From the NCBI GenBank assembly GCA_964030475.1, contig CAXIPT010000003.1, positions 7,764,453-7,828,452 of the forward strand: DNA of 64,000 nucleotides, written 5' to 3'. This stretch comes from Tethya wilhelma. Lineage: Eukaryota > Porifera > Demospongiae > Tethyida > Tethyidae. Of the stretch, positions 34,290 to 44,700 are shown one piece after another. Position 1 is the stretch's first letter; the number at the start of each line of letters is the position of its first letter. The position numbers were made by a program, and so were the translations under genes. Under the pieces are notes generated by a model that saw nothing but the letters and a program-made list of their open reading frames with translations, was not told where the DNA came from and ran no database searches.

Positions 34290-35164
34290 TTAATCTAAAG
34301 TTAGAGCTTCAAATGTTGACCTGTAGTCCCTGTACTCTCCATTCAGGCTAGGATACCTCCTCCTGATTTCCTATTCAAGATTTATCAAGAACATGTCATT
34401 AGACAAATGAAAAAAGCTAAGTTTTTTATCATTGTACTTATACCTTTATAAGACAAGCAGGAATTATGTCCCGTTTATCATGACGAACTGTTCTTATTTC
34501 TTTCCTTCGAAGGTACTCCTCATCTCCCCAGACGCCTAGCCTGTTCAAGAGCCTCCAGAACTTGGAGTACAGCCGGTGCCGCTTCTCATCATTTCCCTCA
34601 TGGGGGCCACTGGATCCTCGAAGGAAGTCTGGAGGCATCTTGACCACACATGGAGAGCATAGGCAGTCTGGGCAGTGATTTTCCCCTCTGTACACGGGGT
34701 AGTTTGGACGGTGCTTGTAACCAGTCGGGTGACTGATGAACAAGGTAGGTACTGTTGCACAATATGTAAATAGAATAAATTATGTGTTTCACAGTGTACA
34801 ATTTTTGTGTGTACCGTCTGCATTCAGGTCCTCATCATCACCATCTGGCTCTTGGGATGAGCTGTCAATGGGAGGACCTAGATCTGGCAAAGAACTATGA
34901 GAGGGCAGGGAGGGTGGATCTAAAGGGGAGCTACCAGCAACTGTAACAGTGATGTTACAACCTGGCGGATGGTTTTCTGCCAGGAACTGCTCAAGGCGAG
35001 ACAGAAACTCAGCTGGTGGTGACTCCTCACTTTCAACTCTGACCTACATATAATTTTTATGTTTACTATTGCTATTTGTGGATTTGTTGTGCTCTTACTG
35101 TTATATCCCTGGAGCTATCTGTGGTTGGACTGCCAGATGGTAGAGATGCCATATTTTTCACCAT
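34290..35164 (-). CDS. Protein with a P2RX7-tail-like Cys/His domain
   Basis: Four exons join in frame: 35164-35099, 35043-34815, 34751-34444, 34370-34290; 227 residues. The N terminus is Ser/Pro rich and disordered (SPTTDSSRD) with a short helical piece (EFLSRLEQFLAEN). The C-terminal domain has HCPDCLCSPCVV, then RHRLYSKFWRLLNRLGVW, RDIIPACLIK and IRRRYPSLNGEYRDY. This spacing resembles the cytoplasmic P2RX7 C-terminal (ballast) domain, which occurs without the channel in many invertebrate proteins. There is no transmembrane segment, so it is not a P2X receptor. Upstream (35300-35345) are CCGGAAGTG (ETS type) and AAAATGGCGGC (YY1 type), a normal cellular promoter. An upstream in-frame ATG at 35287 is possible. 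It lies next to the 5' piece of an LTR element. Confidence 0.7.
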
Positions 35165-35289
35165 AGAGGTCAGAAAAAAATTTATACCACGTGTTTTAGA
35201 TCGTATATGTGTGTTTGTGCGTCCGTGTTCAACCGTTTCTAGCACGTACTGTGTGATATACAGTCGAGAGTTGGAAGAGAGATTCAAAT

Positions 35290-35360
35290 CGAGCCGCCAT
35301 TTTCATTGCGCATGGCAAAGCACTTCCGGCCTGGCCCCCCCCCTTTTATACGCGGATCAA
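35290..35360 (-). promoter_or_regulatory. Probable promoter of the P2RX7-tail-like gene
   Basis: On the minus strand: TATAAAAGG followed by CCGGAAGTG and AAAATGGCGGC, in an order seen in invertebrate housekeeping promoters. Confidence 0.4.
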
Positions 35361-35378
35361 GGTCTGGAAACACGCGAT

Positions 35379-36068
35379 CTAAATCGCATACATTAAGTAC
35401 GCAAGGTTCTCGTTTAACTGAAGCCTACTAATCTCAGCATTAGCTGAGGCTAGCTGGCTTTGCAACTCAGCTAATTTGCTTTCATAGTAACGTTTAATAG
35501 CAACCACAGTGGTACTACATACCTCCTCCTTGGTTTGTACTTCCATCAGCTGATCTTTTAGAAGTCCAACCTCTTCCACTAATCTGGCTTCCCGCTCTTC
35601 CCACTTGGTCTGCTGTCTGTCCAGCTCCCTGTAGAGCCTGAGCTCAGATGTGGTTTCCATTTCTTTCTTCTCTTCACTCCACTGGCTTCTGCTTTCTTCA
35701 CAGTCGTTCTCGATTAACTGCAAACGGGCTACCAGCGAATCTATCTCTTCCAGCTTAGTCTGTAGTTCATTATCACAACCATCCAGGCGACTCTGCACGT
35801 CCGCCTTTTCACCAGATAGCTGCTCCAGCTGACCAGTCAGCTCCAGAACTCGTCTCCCCAGGCTAGCATTCTCCACTTCAATGTTGCCAACTTGAGCCCG
35901 CACGCCATCCAGCTCAGCCTCCAAATCACCTATAGTGGTCTGTAGCTCTCCTGCTAGGCTATCCCTCAAGTCACGTTTAGACGATGCTCGAGTCCTTGAC
36001 AGGGACCCGCTCTTTCCAGCGCCAGAGGACATGGTCAGCTGATGATCGTTCCACGGTGCTACTTTCAA
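35379..36068 (-). CDS. Coiled-coil N-terminal region of the LTR-element Gag
   Basis: 229 residues; the likely start is the second Met (36032, MSSGAGKSGSLSRTR). After a basic Ser/Arg leader, nearly all the rest is heptad coiled coil (LAGELQTTIGDLEAELDG onward). It sits about 200 nt after the LTR and primer site, the normal place for gag. The frame stops abruptly at 35379 where the sequence changes to the promoter of the neighbouring gene. The capsid and zinc knuckle found at 12354-13400 would be the expected continuation. Whether the break is genomic or an assembly join is not clear. Confidence 0.65.
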   Translation of the reverse strand: MKVAPWNDHQLTMSSGAGKSGSLSRTRASSKRDLRDSLAGELQTTIGDLEAELDGVRAQVGNIEVENASLGRRVLELTGQLEQLSGEKADVQSRLDGCDNELQTKLEEIDSLVARLQLIENDCEESRSQWSEEKKEMETTSELRLYRELDRQQTKWEEREARLVEEVGLLKDQLMEVQTKEEVCSTTVVAIKRYYESKLAELQSQLASANAEISRLQLNENLAYLMYAI

Positions 36069-36220
36069 CTACCTGACTTCACTGCTCTATTACACAGAAC
36101 GCTGAGGTATCGACTCACAGGTCCTCTAGCTCCCCTTGGAACTGGACCGTTTCCCCCAGCGACTGTTTCTGTGGTAGAAGAGAGTAGACACCTCGTTTAC
36201 AGAGAAACAGCTGGAGAGTT

Positions 36221-36237
36221 CCCGGACAAGCCCCCAA
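36221..36237 (-). other. Primer binding site, tRNA-Pro type
   Basis: Read on the minus strand two bases after the LTR: TGGGGGCTTGTCCGGG. This matches the complement of the tRNA-Pro 3' end with one visible mismatch (T for C). Confidence 0.8.
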
Positions 36238-36238
36238 A

Positions 36239-36486
36239 TGTAGCGTTCTTCGCTCCCGGGTTACTGGGTTCTACACAATTATCACTAGAACGCTAACTGT
36301 AGTTTAACTTTATAACGTTTATCAAACAGATTCTATGTCCCAATTTCTTAAACTTAGTCAAGACTGACTATTACAACAGACTAACTATAATCACAAAACT
36401 CATTCTTAAGACAGGAAGTTCTAATTACATAGTTCAATTCTACCACAGTAATGTTAATTAAAGTCATTAATGAGTCATTCACTACA
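36239..36486 (-). repeat. 5' LTR of the gypsy-like element
   Basis: On the minus strand it starts TGTAGTGAATG and ends GAACGCTACA. Same sequence by eye as 14489-14737. Outer flank on the minus strand is CATA, equal to the flank of the other LTR. Confidence 0.9.
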
Positions 36487-36490
36487 TATG

Positions 36491-36660
36491 TGTGGCAACC
36501 CAGTCTTCCAAGGTAGAAAAGTACACATAGCATTCTACAAAACTTGTAGTTACTGAAATTGGAGGCTTTTCAGCATCTCTGACTATTAAGCTCCCAATCA
36601 CGCCGGTTTTTTATAGTGCATGTACATGTGCATTATTTAAAATTGACTGAAAGATGAGCA
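36491..36660. mobile_element. Right half of the MITE split by the LTR element
   Basis: Contains GTAGTTACTGAAATTGGAGGCTTTTC and a CACGCC stretch, matching the 3' half of the family copy at 42780-42870. Its left half is at 14742-14815. Confidence 0.55.
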
Positions 36661-36669
36661 ATTCCATTT

Positions 36670-37510
36670 GACAGGACAGCTGCCTCACTTTCTAGGTAAA
36701 TTTAGCAAGCAATAACACTCTATGATCTTCTTAAACATGCTGTTTAAGAATAATTATAAGCAGTTTTTATCGCTGAATCTTATCCATGCCATCAGTATTG
36801 ATTGTTGGTTTGGTCACAGAACTGATAGCTCAGTACCTCATAATTAAACACTGCATTATGCTGAGACATTATTAAACCTCCATGACTAGTCAACTAAATA
36901 GTGACACGAATCTAGCACATGTACAATGGATTATCTATCTCATTCCTGAGAAATGACTGTTATCCCTACTTTTGAAGGGCCATTGATAACAAAATAATAC
37001 TCTACTTACCACACTGTGATGGTGACAAACGTTTTAAGGTTATGTGTCCTTATTTTATGGATCAATTAGCATGATCTCTCTGATATTAGGAAGATGTTGA
37101 ACCATACTATGAAGCATACCATGTGTTAGCAAACATGTTTAGAAGTTCAAATTTAAAGGTAGTTCATTCCTCATTGCATGTATGTATGTACATTAATTAT
37201 TATTGTAATGTTTCATTTTCTTGCTGGGGCAGTTGGTACATCGTTTAGAAGCTGGTGAGGTGTTGACATTCAACAATCGTAGGATGCTGCACTCAAGGAA
37301 GGGTTTCAAGCTCAATGGAGGCATGAGGCATCTTGAGGCATGTGTAGTGCTGCACGGATTTACTATACATTAGATATTTTCATTCTTCACGTATTATAGG
37401 GGGTGTATGTCAATATTGATGAATTCAAGAGCAAATTTCAAGTCCTGTGTTCAAAAATTGGCCAAGAGGACTACCCTGTGAAACGAGTATTTAATCACAA
37501 CAGTACATAA
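36670..37510 (+). pseudogene. Second copy of the BBOX-A 3' end (exons 10-12)
   Basis: Exons at 37090-37158, 37233-37337 and 37400-37510 repeat those at 33347-33767 with very few changes (one residue: S to N before LK). The GC donor and the flanking introns are the same. Exons 1-9 are missing upstream, where the LTR element and its flank lie. Because the intron sequence matches as well as the exons, this is more likely the other haplotype than an old duplicate. Confidence 0.75.
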
Positions 37511-37682
37511 TTTTTTTGTGGTTTAGTCACATGGGTTCAGACAATTCTAATTAATTAACTTTTGTTTGTATGCATGTTCAATGTCACCTGATTATAATGA
37601 GAAATGATACCAATAATTGCTCTACAGAACCAAGCTTATAAAGATCACACAATTTCACACACTAACATAAATTTTATTACTA

Positions 37683-38574
37683 CTAGGCCATTCGACGAAT
37701 GTACCCATTCCAGTTGTTAGTGGCATTATAGCCAAACATATCAGTAAAAAAAGAATCTATGGAGTAAAAGTTATTGTACTTTTCAAGGAAGCCACATATA
37801 TCATCCAGCTTTTCAAAACCACATGATATGTATTTCTGATGAAATCCTTCCCATCCCATCCCATTATAAATGGGAATCTCTGGGTCTGTGTCATCGTATA
37901 TAATGTAGTCACCTTTCTTCATGAATTTGTGGAAGTGCTCCAATACTCCAATAGAGTTGGCATGTACATCCTCTACTATGACCCAAGGATGGGGCTTTGA
38001 ATCAAGAAAATCAGCCAGTAAAACTTGCTCGATGTTGAAGCAATCGCCTTTGATGAAGGTGAGGTTGGCTGGTTTCAATTCATGAATCCGAGGATCAAGA
38101 AGAGAGTGGTCAATATCAATTGAATACACATGGCTCCTAACACCAGACGAGTTCAGAGTATCAGCCATCCACAATGCTGTCCCACCAGCAAGTGATCCCA
38201 TTTCGAACACTGTAGCAGGTTGAACACGATCAAGAAGTTGAGCATAAATAACCAAATCTAAGGCTCCAGTCAAGAACATAATGCCACGATACTCGAGGAC
38301 TAGTTTAGCTATACTGAAACGTCGGCTTGTATCTGGATGAAGTGATGTACGTGTCTCTCGTTGGCTGATCTTTTGAAATCAATTCGTGCATTTTAGCGTT
38401 TCTTTCATTTTTTCTTCACGGAACTTAAAGAATTTCATGTATGTTTCAGGTGAATTTCCTTGCAGTACAGTTTTTTCTGACGAAAAACAGCGGTTGGTAG
38501 AACTTAGACAGAGAGATGGCGTTCTCAGGGTTCCTTTCATACAGCTTGAGATCTGGAGCCCGTAGGCCCCATAC
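37683..38574 (-). pseudogene. CmcI/rhamnosyl-type O-methyltransferase, frameshifted
   Basis: The long frame 38279-37683 has a class I SAM-binding start (VFEMGSLAGGTALWMADTL), YSIDIDHSLLDPR, FIKGDC, VIVEDVHANSIGVLEHFH and YIIYDDTDPEIP, as in cephalosporin hydroxylase/rhamnosyl O-methyltransferase relatives. Upstream homology continues but changes frame: one frame gives LKLYERNPENAISLSKFYQP, another MKFFKFREEK, a third MHELISKDQPTRDTYITS, then the main frame again at IAKLVLEYRGIM. At least two of the shifts sit in A runs. Either an old pseudogene or uncorrected homopolymer errors. A splice acceptor precedes 38574, so a first exon may lie toward 38650. Tail-to-tail with BBOX-A. Bacterial-like family, possibly acquired by transfer (inference). 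Confidence 0.7.
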
Positions 38575-38790
38575 CTGGAAACAATTTGAGCACAACGTTG
38601 CATACAAGCAAACTTTCTAGATTTTTCACCAGATTACTCACTCCAGGGCTGGTGGGTGCATGCAACAATTAGCTGCAGGGCTGAATCAGAGCTGCGCATG
38701 CGCGTAAAATCTAGACTCGCGTGATCGTGATCAGTTAACCAGGCCGGGTCAACCCCTAGTTATAAAATCTAGATCTTGTGCCCTGCAGTC

Positions 38791-41694
38791 ATGTCTGTAC
38801 CACTCATTGTAAGGAAGTCCTGGTCAATATTTTCAGTGTACAAAGGCTGCAGATTGCTGACTCACAGATCTATCTACCCTGTGGTTCCAAGTACCACCGG
38901 AAACTTTACTATAAACAGGTAGATTATCTACTATTAAACGTGCAAAGTCAGTCGAAATTTTTTAATATTATCAGATAATTCTACTGTTTTTATATGAATC
39001 ATCGGGTAAGGACTTTGTCTTCAGTGAGTGTAGAGAATGACCCCAGTCTTGAACTTTTCTCTGGAGGGAAGAAGCTGAAGGTTGGTTGGAGTGATGGAGA
39101 GGAGAGTGTCTACCATTCTCTGTGGCTGAGACACAACTGCAGGTGTCCTAGCTGTTGGAACTCTTCATTTGAACAAAAGACCATCGATGGAGAGGTACTA
39201 CAAGGTCAACCAACCATAAAGTCAGCTAGTGCTTCAGGTGAGCTATTGATATGCAATGTTTGTTTGTCCATTAGCACCTCTTTGTAGCATGTAGAATTAT
39301 TGTAGAGTGCAGCTATATACCATATAATTAAATTACACTAAGAGTTATATACAAGTAATATTTGTACTTGTCATAATGCAATTTGTACTGTGGTACTGTA
39401 GAAGTCATGACTGGAGAGTGTGAGTATAAAATAAAATTAGTTGAGTTGTAACAATTATAATCAACAACTAATTTTCTAGAATTAGATGGCAATAGTGTCA
39501 TCAATGTTTGCTGGTCATATGAGGGAGACACTCAGGATCATAATGGTCACTTCCATTCTGACTGGCTGAAGGAAAACAGCTATTCTGCTGAGAAGGTTGA
39601 GAAGGCACATCAAGATACTAAACCACTATTTACAGTAGGTTACCTTGTCTTCCTGTGCTAACTCTATAATTATAGGAAAATGCACGACATAGAGTTGAGT
39701 CTGAAGAAGATTCTCAGATATCTATTCATTGCAAAAAGAAGTGACTACACGCATTATGCAGTATATGCACAGAGAGTTCAGGCTATCAAAAGCTAAAGGG
39801 TGGCACAGAGAGCATGCATAGAGATTCATTCAGAGGCAAACTGCTAGCAAGTGTTTGTTTCATGTCTCCATAATTTTTGATGCTTAGTGTATATATGATC
39901 ACTGTACAAGCCCAACCACTGGTGTTACACTCACGTAGGCTCACTGCCTAAATATATTGTTTATAGTGATAGTTAGAGGACAGATTCTGATTGATTTTAT
40001 AATTGCAGACGTCACTGAAAAAGTTCAGTTATAAAGACATTGAAAGTAGTGAAGAGGGAATGTGGAAGTAAGTTGTGCAGATAGCATATTGCAAATGGGA
40101 TACCGTATACCGCTTAATTTTCGAGGTTACTTAATTTTCGTGGATTGTGCTATTGCAGGTTTTCGTTGAATAAGTTTCGCGGATTGATATCATTCGTGTG
40201 CGCACGCATATGAGCACGCAATTTTTCGTTGAACAATTTTCGCGGATAACGTTCGATCCGCGAAAACCGCGAAAGTTAAGTACCATGAAAATTAAGCGGT
40301 ATACGGTATTTATATGAATTATTATTTCTACATATTTTTTTACATTGTCTATACTGTATAGGGCATTTTTTTCAAGGGAAACAAATTTCATGGATTTGAT
40401 TACAGTCTGTAGGTTTTCACAGATTTAATTTTCACCGATTTACTTGCTCGCTATTGAAACAGTCCTACATGGCAAATTTGCAGGTTACATTTTTGACGAT
40501 TGCCACTAAATTCACAAAGTGCAAAAACAAAAATTTCTTCCTGAGAAAAACACCCTATACAGTATTAATGCTTGCTAATATATTGTTTCATTTCTCATTT
40601 TGTATGTTGAACTTTTGCATGTTTAATTTTCGTACTTAGGTAGCCTGGGGTTGTCAAAATTTTGAGTATTTAATGTTCACACGGGGTAACACATCCTAAC
40701 ATGAATATTAGTCAATTATGGTACTTCCTCCACATATAAAGAACACCCAAGGTGCTTAACCCTTGGTGCCATCATGGCATGGATGTAGTGCAAATATAAA
40801 TTGCATGCAGCATTGCTCACATAATTATATAATGAACATGGCAGTGTCTACACTGCAACGATATACTTGTTCAGAGTAACAGCGCTTCTACTTCAATTCA
40901 AGTGGCAAGTCAGGCAAGCTACTACCGTATAGCGGGAAATTTTCGTGGGAGAAAATTTTGCGTTTTCGTCTTGAATAGAAATTCATGAGGAAAATTTTCG
41001 TGGATTGCGTCTCAACTATATGTGACGACCACATACCTTACAAATTTCGTGGGGGAAAATTTCGCAGAAAGCTGCCAAACCGCGAAATTCGCAAAAAGTT
41101 TTCCCCCACGAAAATTTCCCGCTATACGGTATATATAGCATTGGACACTGAAAAGTCTCTGCATGGAAGCTGGAGGTACTGAGCTATCAGTTCTGTGACC
41201 AAACAAGCTTTGGCATCCATAGGATTTCCTATAGCAAAAAAAACACGTATGAAGATATAGAGTGTTATTGCTTGCTAAAGTTACCTAGAATACACACTAA
41301 CAAAATGGGCATATCAGCAGGTGTACGTGGCCTTGAAGCTTTTTAACCTTGGTATGCCGCTATTGCAACTCAATCAATCAATCATCATCATACACGCAAA
41401 GTGCACTCTTGCCGTATAGCGGCACTGCAGTCACATTTGAGATGCCGTATTTGAAGTACGTAGTTTTCCAGGAATTTCAGAGAAGTATGTTTCCCTCAGA
41501 CATTATGGTGACACAGTTCCTAGTAATAATCCGTAGATCTTCTAAAAATTCGTCACCTCTTATTATTCGGCACCCTTTACCAGATTTATTGAATTTACCT
41601 CTAATTTTTCGGCAAAGGTCGTCATGTGTATATACTAACATATGCAATTGAGCATGCGCACGTGGCACATGCGATGAATNNNNNNNNNNNNNNN

Positions 41695-41746
<52 letters not shown>

Positions 41747-44700
41747 GTTCTAGCTAGGAATTTTGTATAGAGTGGTGGTGTGGTCTGGGAGTATGTTCCG
41801 CCTAGAAATTGATTTTAGATGCTCTGAGATACATTTTTAAGTGTCTGAAGTTGTGCATGGTTTTCATGTGCAAAGGAACTATTACAGTATCTGAGCACTG
41901 TTTTAATTGTTTAATACAGTATCTGAGCACTGTTTTGTTAGGCCAGTGAAAGTTTCTCAGGTTTTTCAAGAAAGAAATTATGTGACCGGGAGGCATTTAT
42001 GCATGTATCACGCCTACTTTCTGTGTGGTGCATGCTCAATAGGACACTAGAGATGCCTTATAATAAATTATTTATGTGTGAAAATCAATTAAAAAATAAG
42101 TGACACAGATCTCGAGACATGGCAAATTTTTGAGCAACTTGGTTGGCAACAAAAGTTGTCAACAAGAAGTTGCTCTGCATGTTATTTACTTCATGTTAAA
42201 CAGCTGCTCAGTAGTTTCTAGTCATTAGCAACATGTTGCAAGAGAAAGAAAGTTTCTTGCAATAACTTGATATGATTGTAACATGTATATGACACAACTG
42301 TGATCAGTTTGTAAGCATACACTGTACTCTTGACCACTGGCACATGACAATGTGTAACTATGGGGTCAGCTACTTCATAGCTGTTATCCGCATTGTAGCT
42401 TGGTTAACCTACATAAATTGTACAATAACAACATAAGGTTTCTGGGCATGTTTTGTTTTAGTAAAGCCAGTAAAAAAATTCCTAGTTTCTCAGGCCTGCC
42501 CTGTTTCATTTTATATATAATGGCTCAATTTTTCAATGGTACAGCCACTTTGATCTAAAATGAGCATGAAGGAGAGCGCATGTATTTGTGGGCACTGATT
42601 TTCAGGCTTTATTAAGCCTCGGCACGTGCGTAGCACGTGCAGAGGATTACGGTAGTCGTTTTGTCTGTCTGTCTGTCTGTCTGTTCCATCGAAATCTCAA
42701 GAAAGGCAGCTCTAGCGACAAATTTGATAGTACTTACGTTCATAAATCTGAATGATCTTGTAGATGTTTATTTTTTGGTGTCCACAATGCTGTAGTTACT
42801 GAGATTTGAAGGCTTTTGTGCTTCTTTTGAGCGCTTAGCTTCGAGACCACGCCTATTAATCTGGTGTGCGTTTTCTAGAATTAGTGTTCAATTCAGATGC
42901 TGTGATGCTGCTGCAGCGCTGTTGGTCAGTGGTAGTCTGGCTGGCCAGACTCTTCGCACGGGGAGAGAAGAGTCTGGGGACACCCGTATATACCGTTTTG
43001 TAACAGATGTCCAAAATCTGGACATGACCAATCAGATTGCAGTGTGGTTAAACGTGACGTAATTCAACGTTTGTATGTGCACGTGCAAAGTAAAAACGTC
43101 ACATTAGTGAGAGCTAAAACGGCTCTTCAGACGGCACTACTCTTTCTCTCCCTGCTTTTCGAAGCTTAAAGTTGAACAACAAGTTGTCTTGATAGTAAGA
43201 ACGTCTTTTTAAATCGTCCAAGTCCACTACAGAAAGAGTTTGTGGTCCTTCGAAGTGCAATCAGCGGAGAAACTACAATGACTAAGCTTTCTTTGTTCCA
43301 TTCTGTCAGTCAAAGGAAAGAATCTAGCCAAGATGGGTCTTGGATGGAACTCAGCGACATTCAGCAGCTTTAGTACAGTCATATGGTGTGCAAAGCACGT
43401 GCACTTACGCAAAACGTCACAAAATGAACAATGAATATCATTAAATTGGACTTCACGTGATAAAATTACATTCCACTGTTACAAATCGGTATATGCGGGT
43501 GTCCCCAGACTCTTCTCTCCCCGTGCGAAGAGTCTGGCCAGCCAGACTAATTGTTTATAGTGATAGTTAGGGGACAGATTCTGATTGATTTTATAATTGC
43601 AGACGTCACTGAAAAAGTTCAGCTATAAAGACATTGAAAGTAGTGAAGAGGGAATGTGGAAGTAAGTTGTGCGGATAGCATATTACAAATGGGATACCGT
43701 ATACCGCTTAATTTTCGAGGTTACTTAATTTTCGCGGATTGTGCTATTGCAGGTTTTCGTTGAATAAGTTTCGCGGATAACGTTCGATCCGCGAAAACCG
43801 CAAAAGTTAAGTACCACGAAAATTAAGCAGTATACGGTATTTATATGAATTATTATTTCTACATATTTTTTTACATTATCTATACTGTATAGGGCATTTT
43901 TGCTCAAGGGAAACAAATTTCATGGATTTGATTACAGTCTGTAGGTTTTCACAGATTTAATTTTTACCGATTTTCTTGCTCGCTATTGAAACAGTCCTAC
44001 ATGGCAAAATTTGCAGATTATATTTTTGACGATTGCCACTAAATTCACAAAGTACAAAAACAAAAATTTCTTCCTGAGAAAAACACCCTATACAGTATTA
44101 ATGGTTGCTAATATATTGTTTCATTTCTCATTTTGTATGTTGAACTTTTGCATGTTTAATTTTCGTACTTAGGTAGCCATGGGTTGTCAAAATTTTGAGT
44201 ATTTAATGTTCACACGGGGTAACACATCCTAACATGAATATTAGTCAATTATGGTACTTCCTCTACATATAAAGAACACCCAATGTGCTTAACCCTTCCA
44301 TGGTGCCATCATGGCATGGATGTAGTGCAAATATAAATTGGATGCAGCATTGCTCACATAATTATATAATGAACATGGCAGTATCTACACTGCAACGATA
44401 TACTTGTTCAGAGTAACAGCACTTCTACTTCAATTCAAGTGGCAAGTCAGGCAAGCTACTACCGTATAGCGGGAAATTTTCGTGGGGGAAAATTTTTGCG
44501 TTTTCGTCTTGAATAGAAATTCGTGAGGAAAATTTTCATGGATTGCGTCTCAACTATACGTGACGACCACATACCTTACAAATTTCGTGGGGGAAAATTT
44601 TCGCAGAAAGCTGCCAAACCGCAAAATTCGCAAAAATTTTCCGCCACGAAAATTTCCCGCTATACGGTATATATAGCATTGGACACTGAAAAGTCTCTGC

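Larger units (their letters stand above)
39956..41530. repeat. Tandem duplication, left copy (contains BBOX-B exon 4)
   Basis: Starts ATTGTTTATAGTGATAGTTAG and ends GACACAGTTCCTAGTAATAAT; the same start and end are found at 43550-45256. The left copy lacks most of the foldback present near 44956 in the right copy. Confidence 0.8.

Noticed and set aside
34290..35164. P2X7 receptor gene
   Set aside because: Only the cytoplasmic tail-like domain is present. No transmembrane or ATP-binding ectodomain.
35076..35396. 106-residue plus-strand frame
   Set aside because: Antisense to exon 1 and the promoter of the P2RX7-tail-like gene.
36221..36237. A tRNA-Pro gene
   Set aside because: Only the 3'-end complement is present next to an LTR, so it is a primer binding site.
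36042..36296. Plus-strand 84-residue frame
   Set aside because: Antisense to the LTR, primer site and Gag leader of the LTR element.
41477..41743. Minus-strand frame of 88 residues
   Set aside because: Crosses an N gap and a CA repeat.
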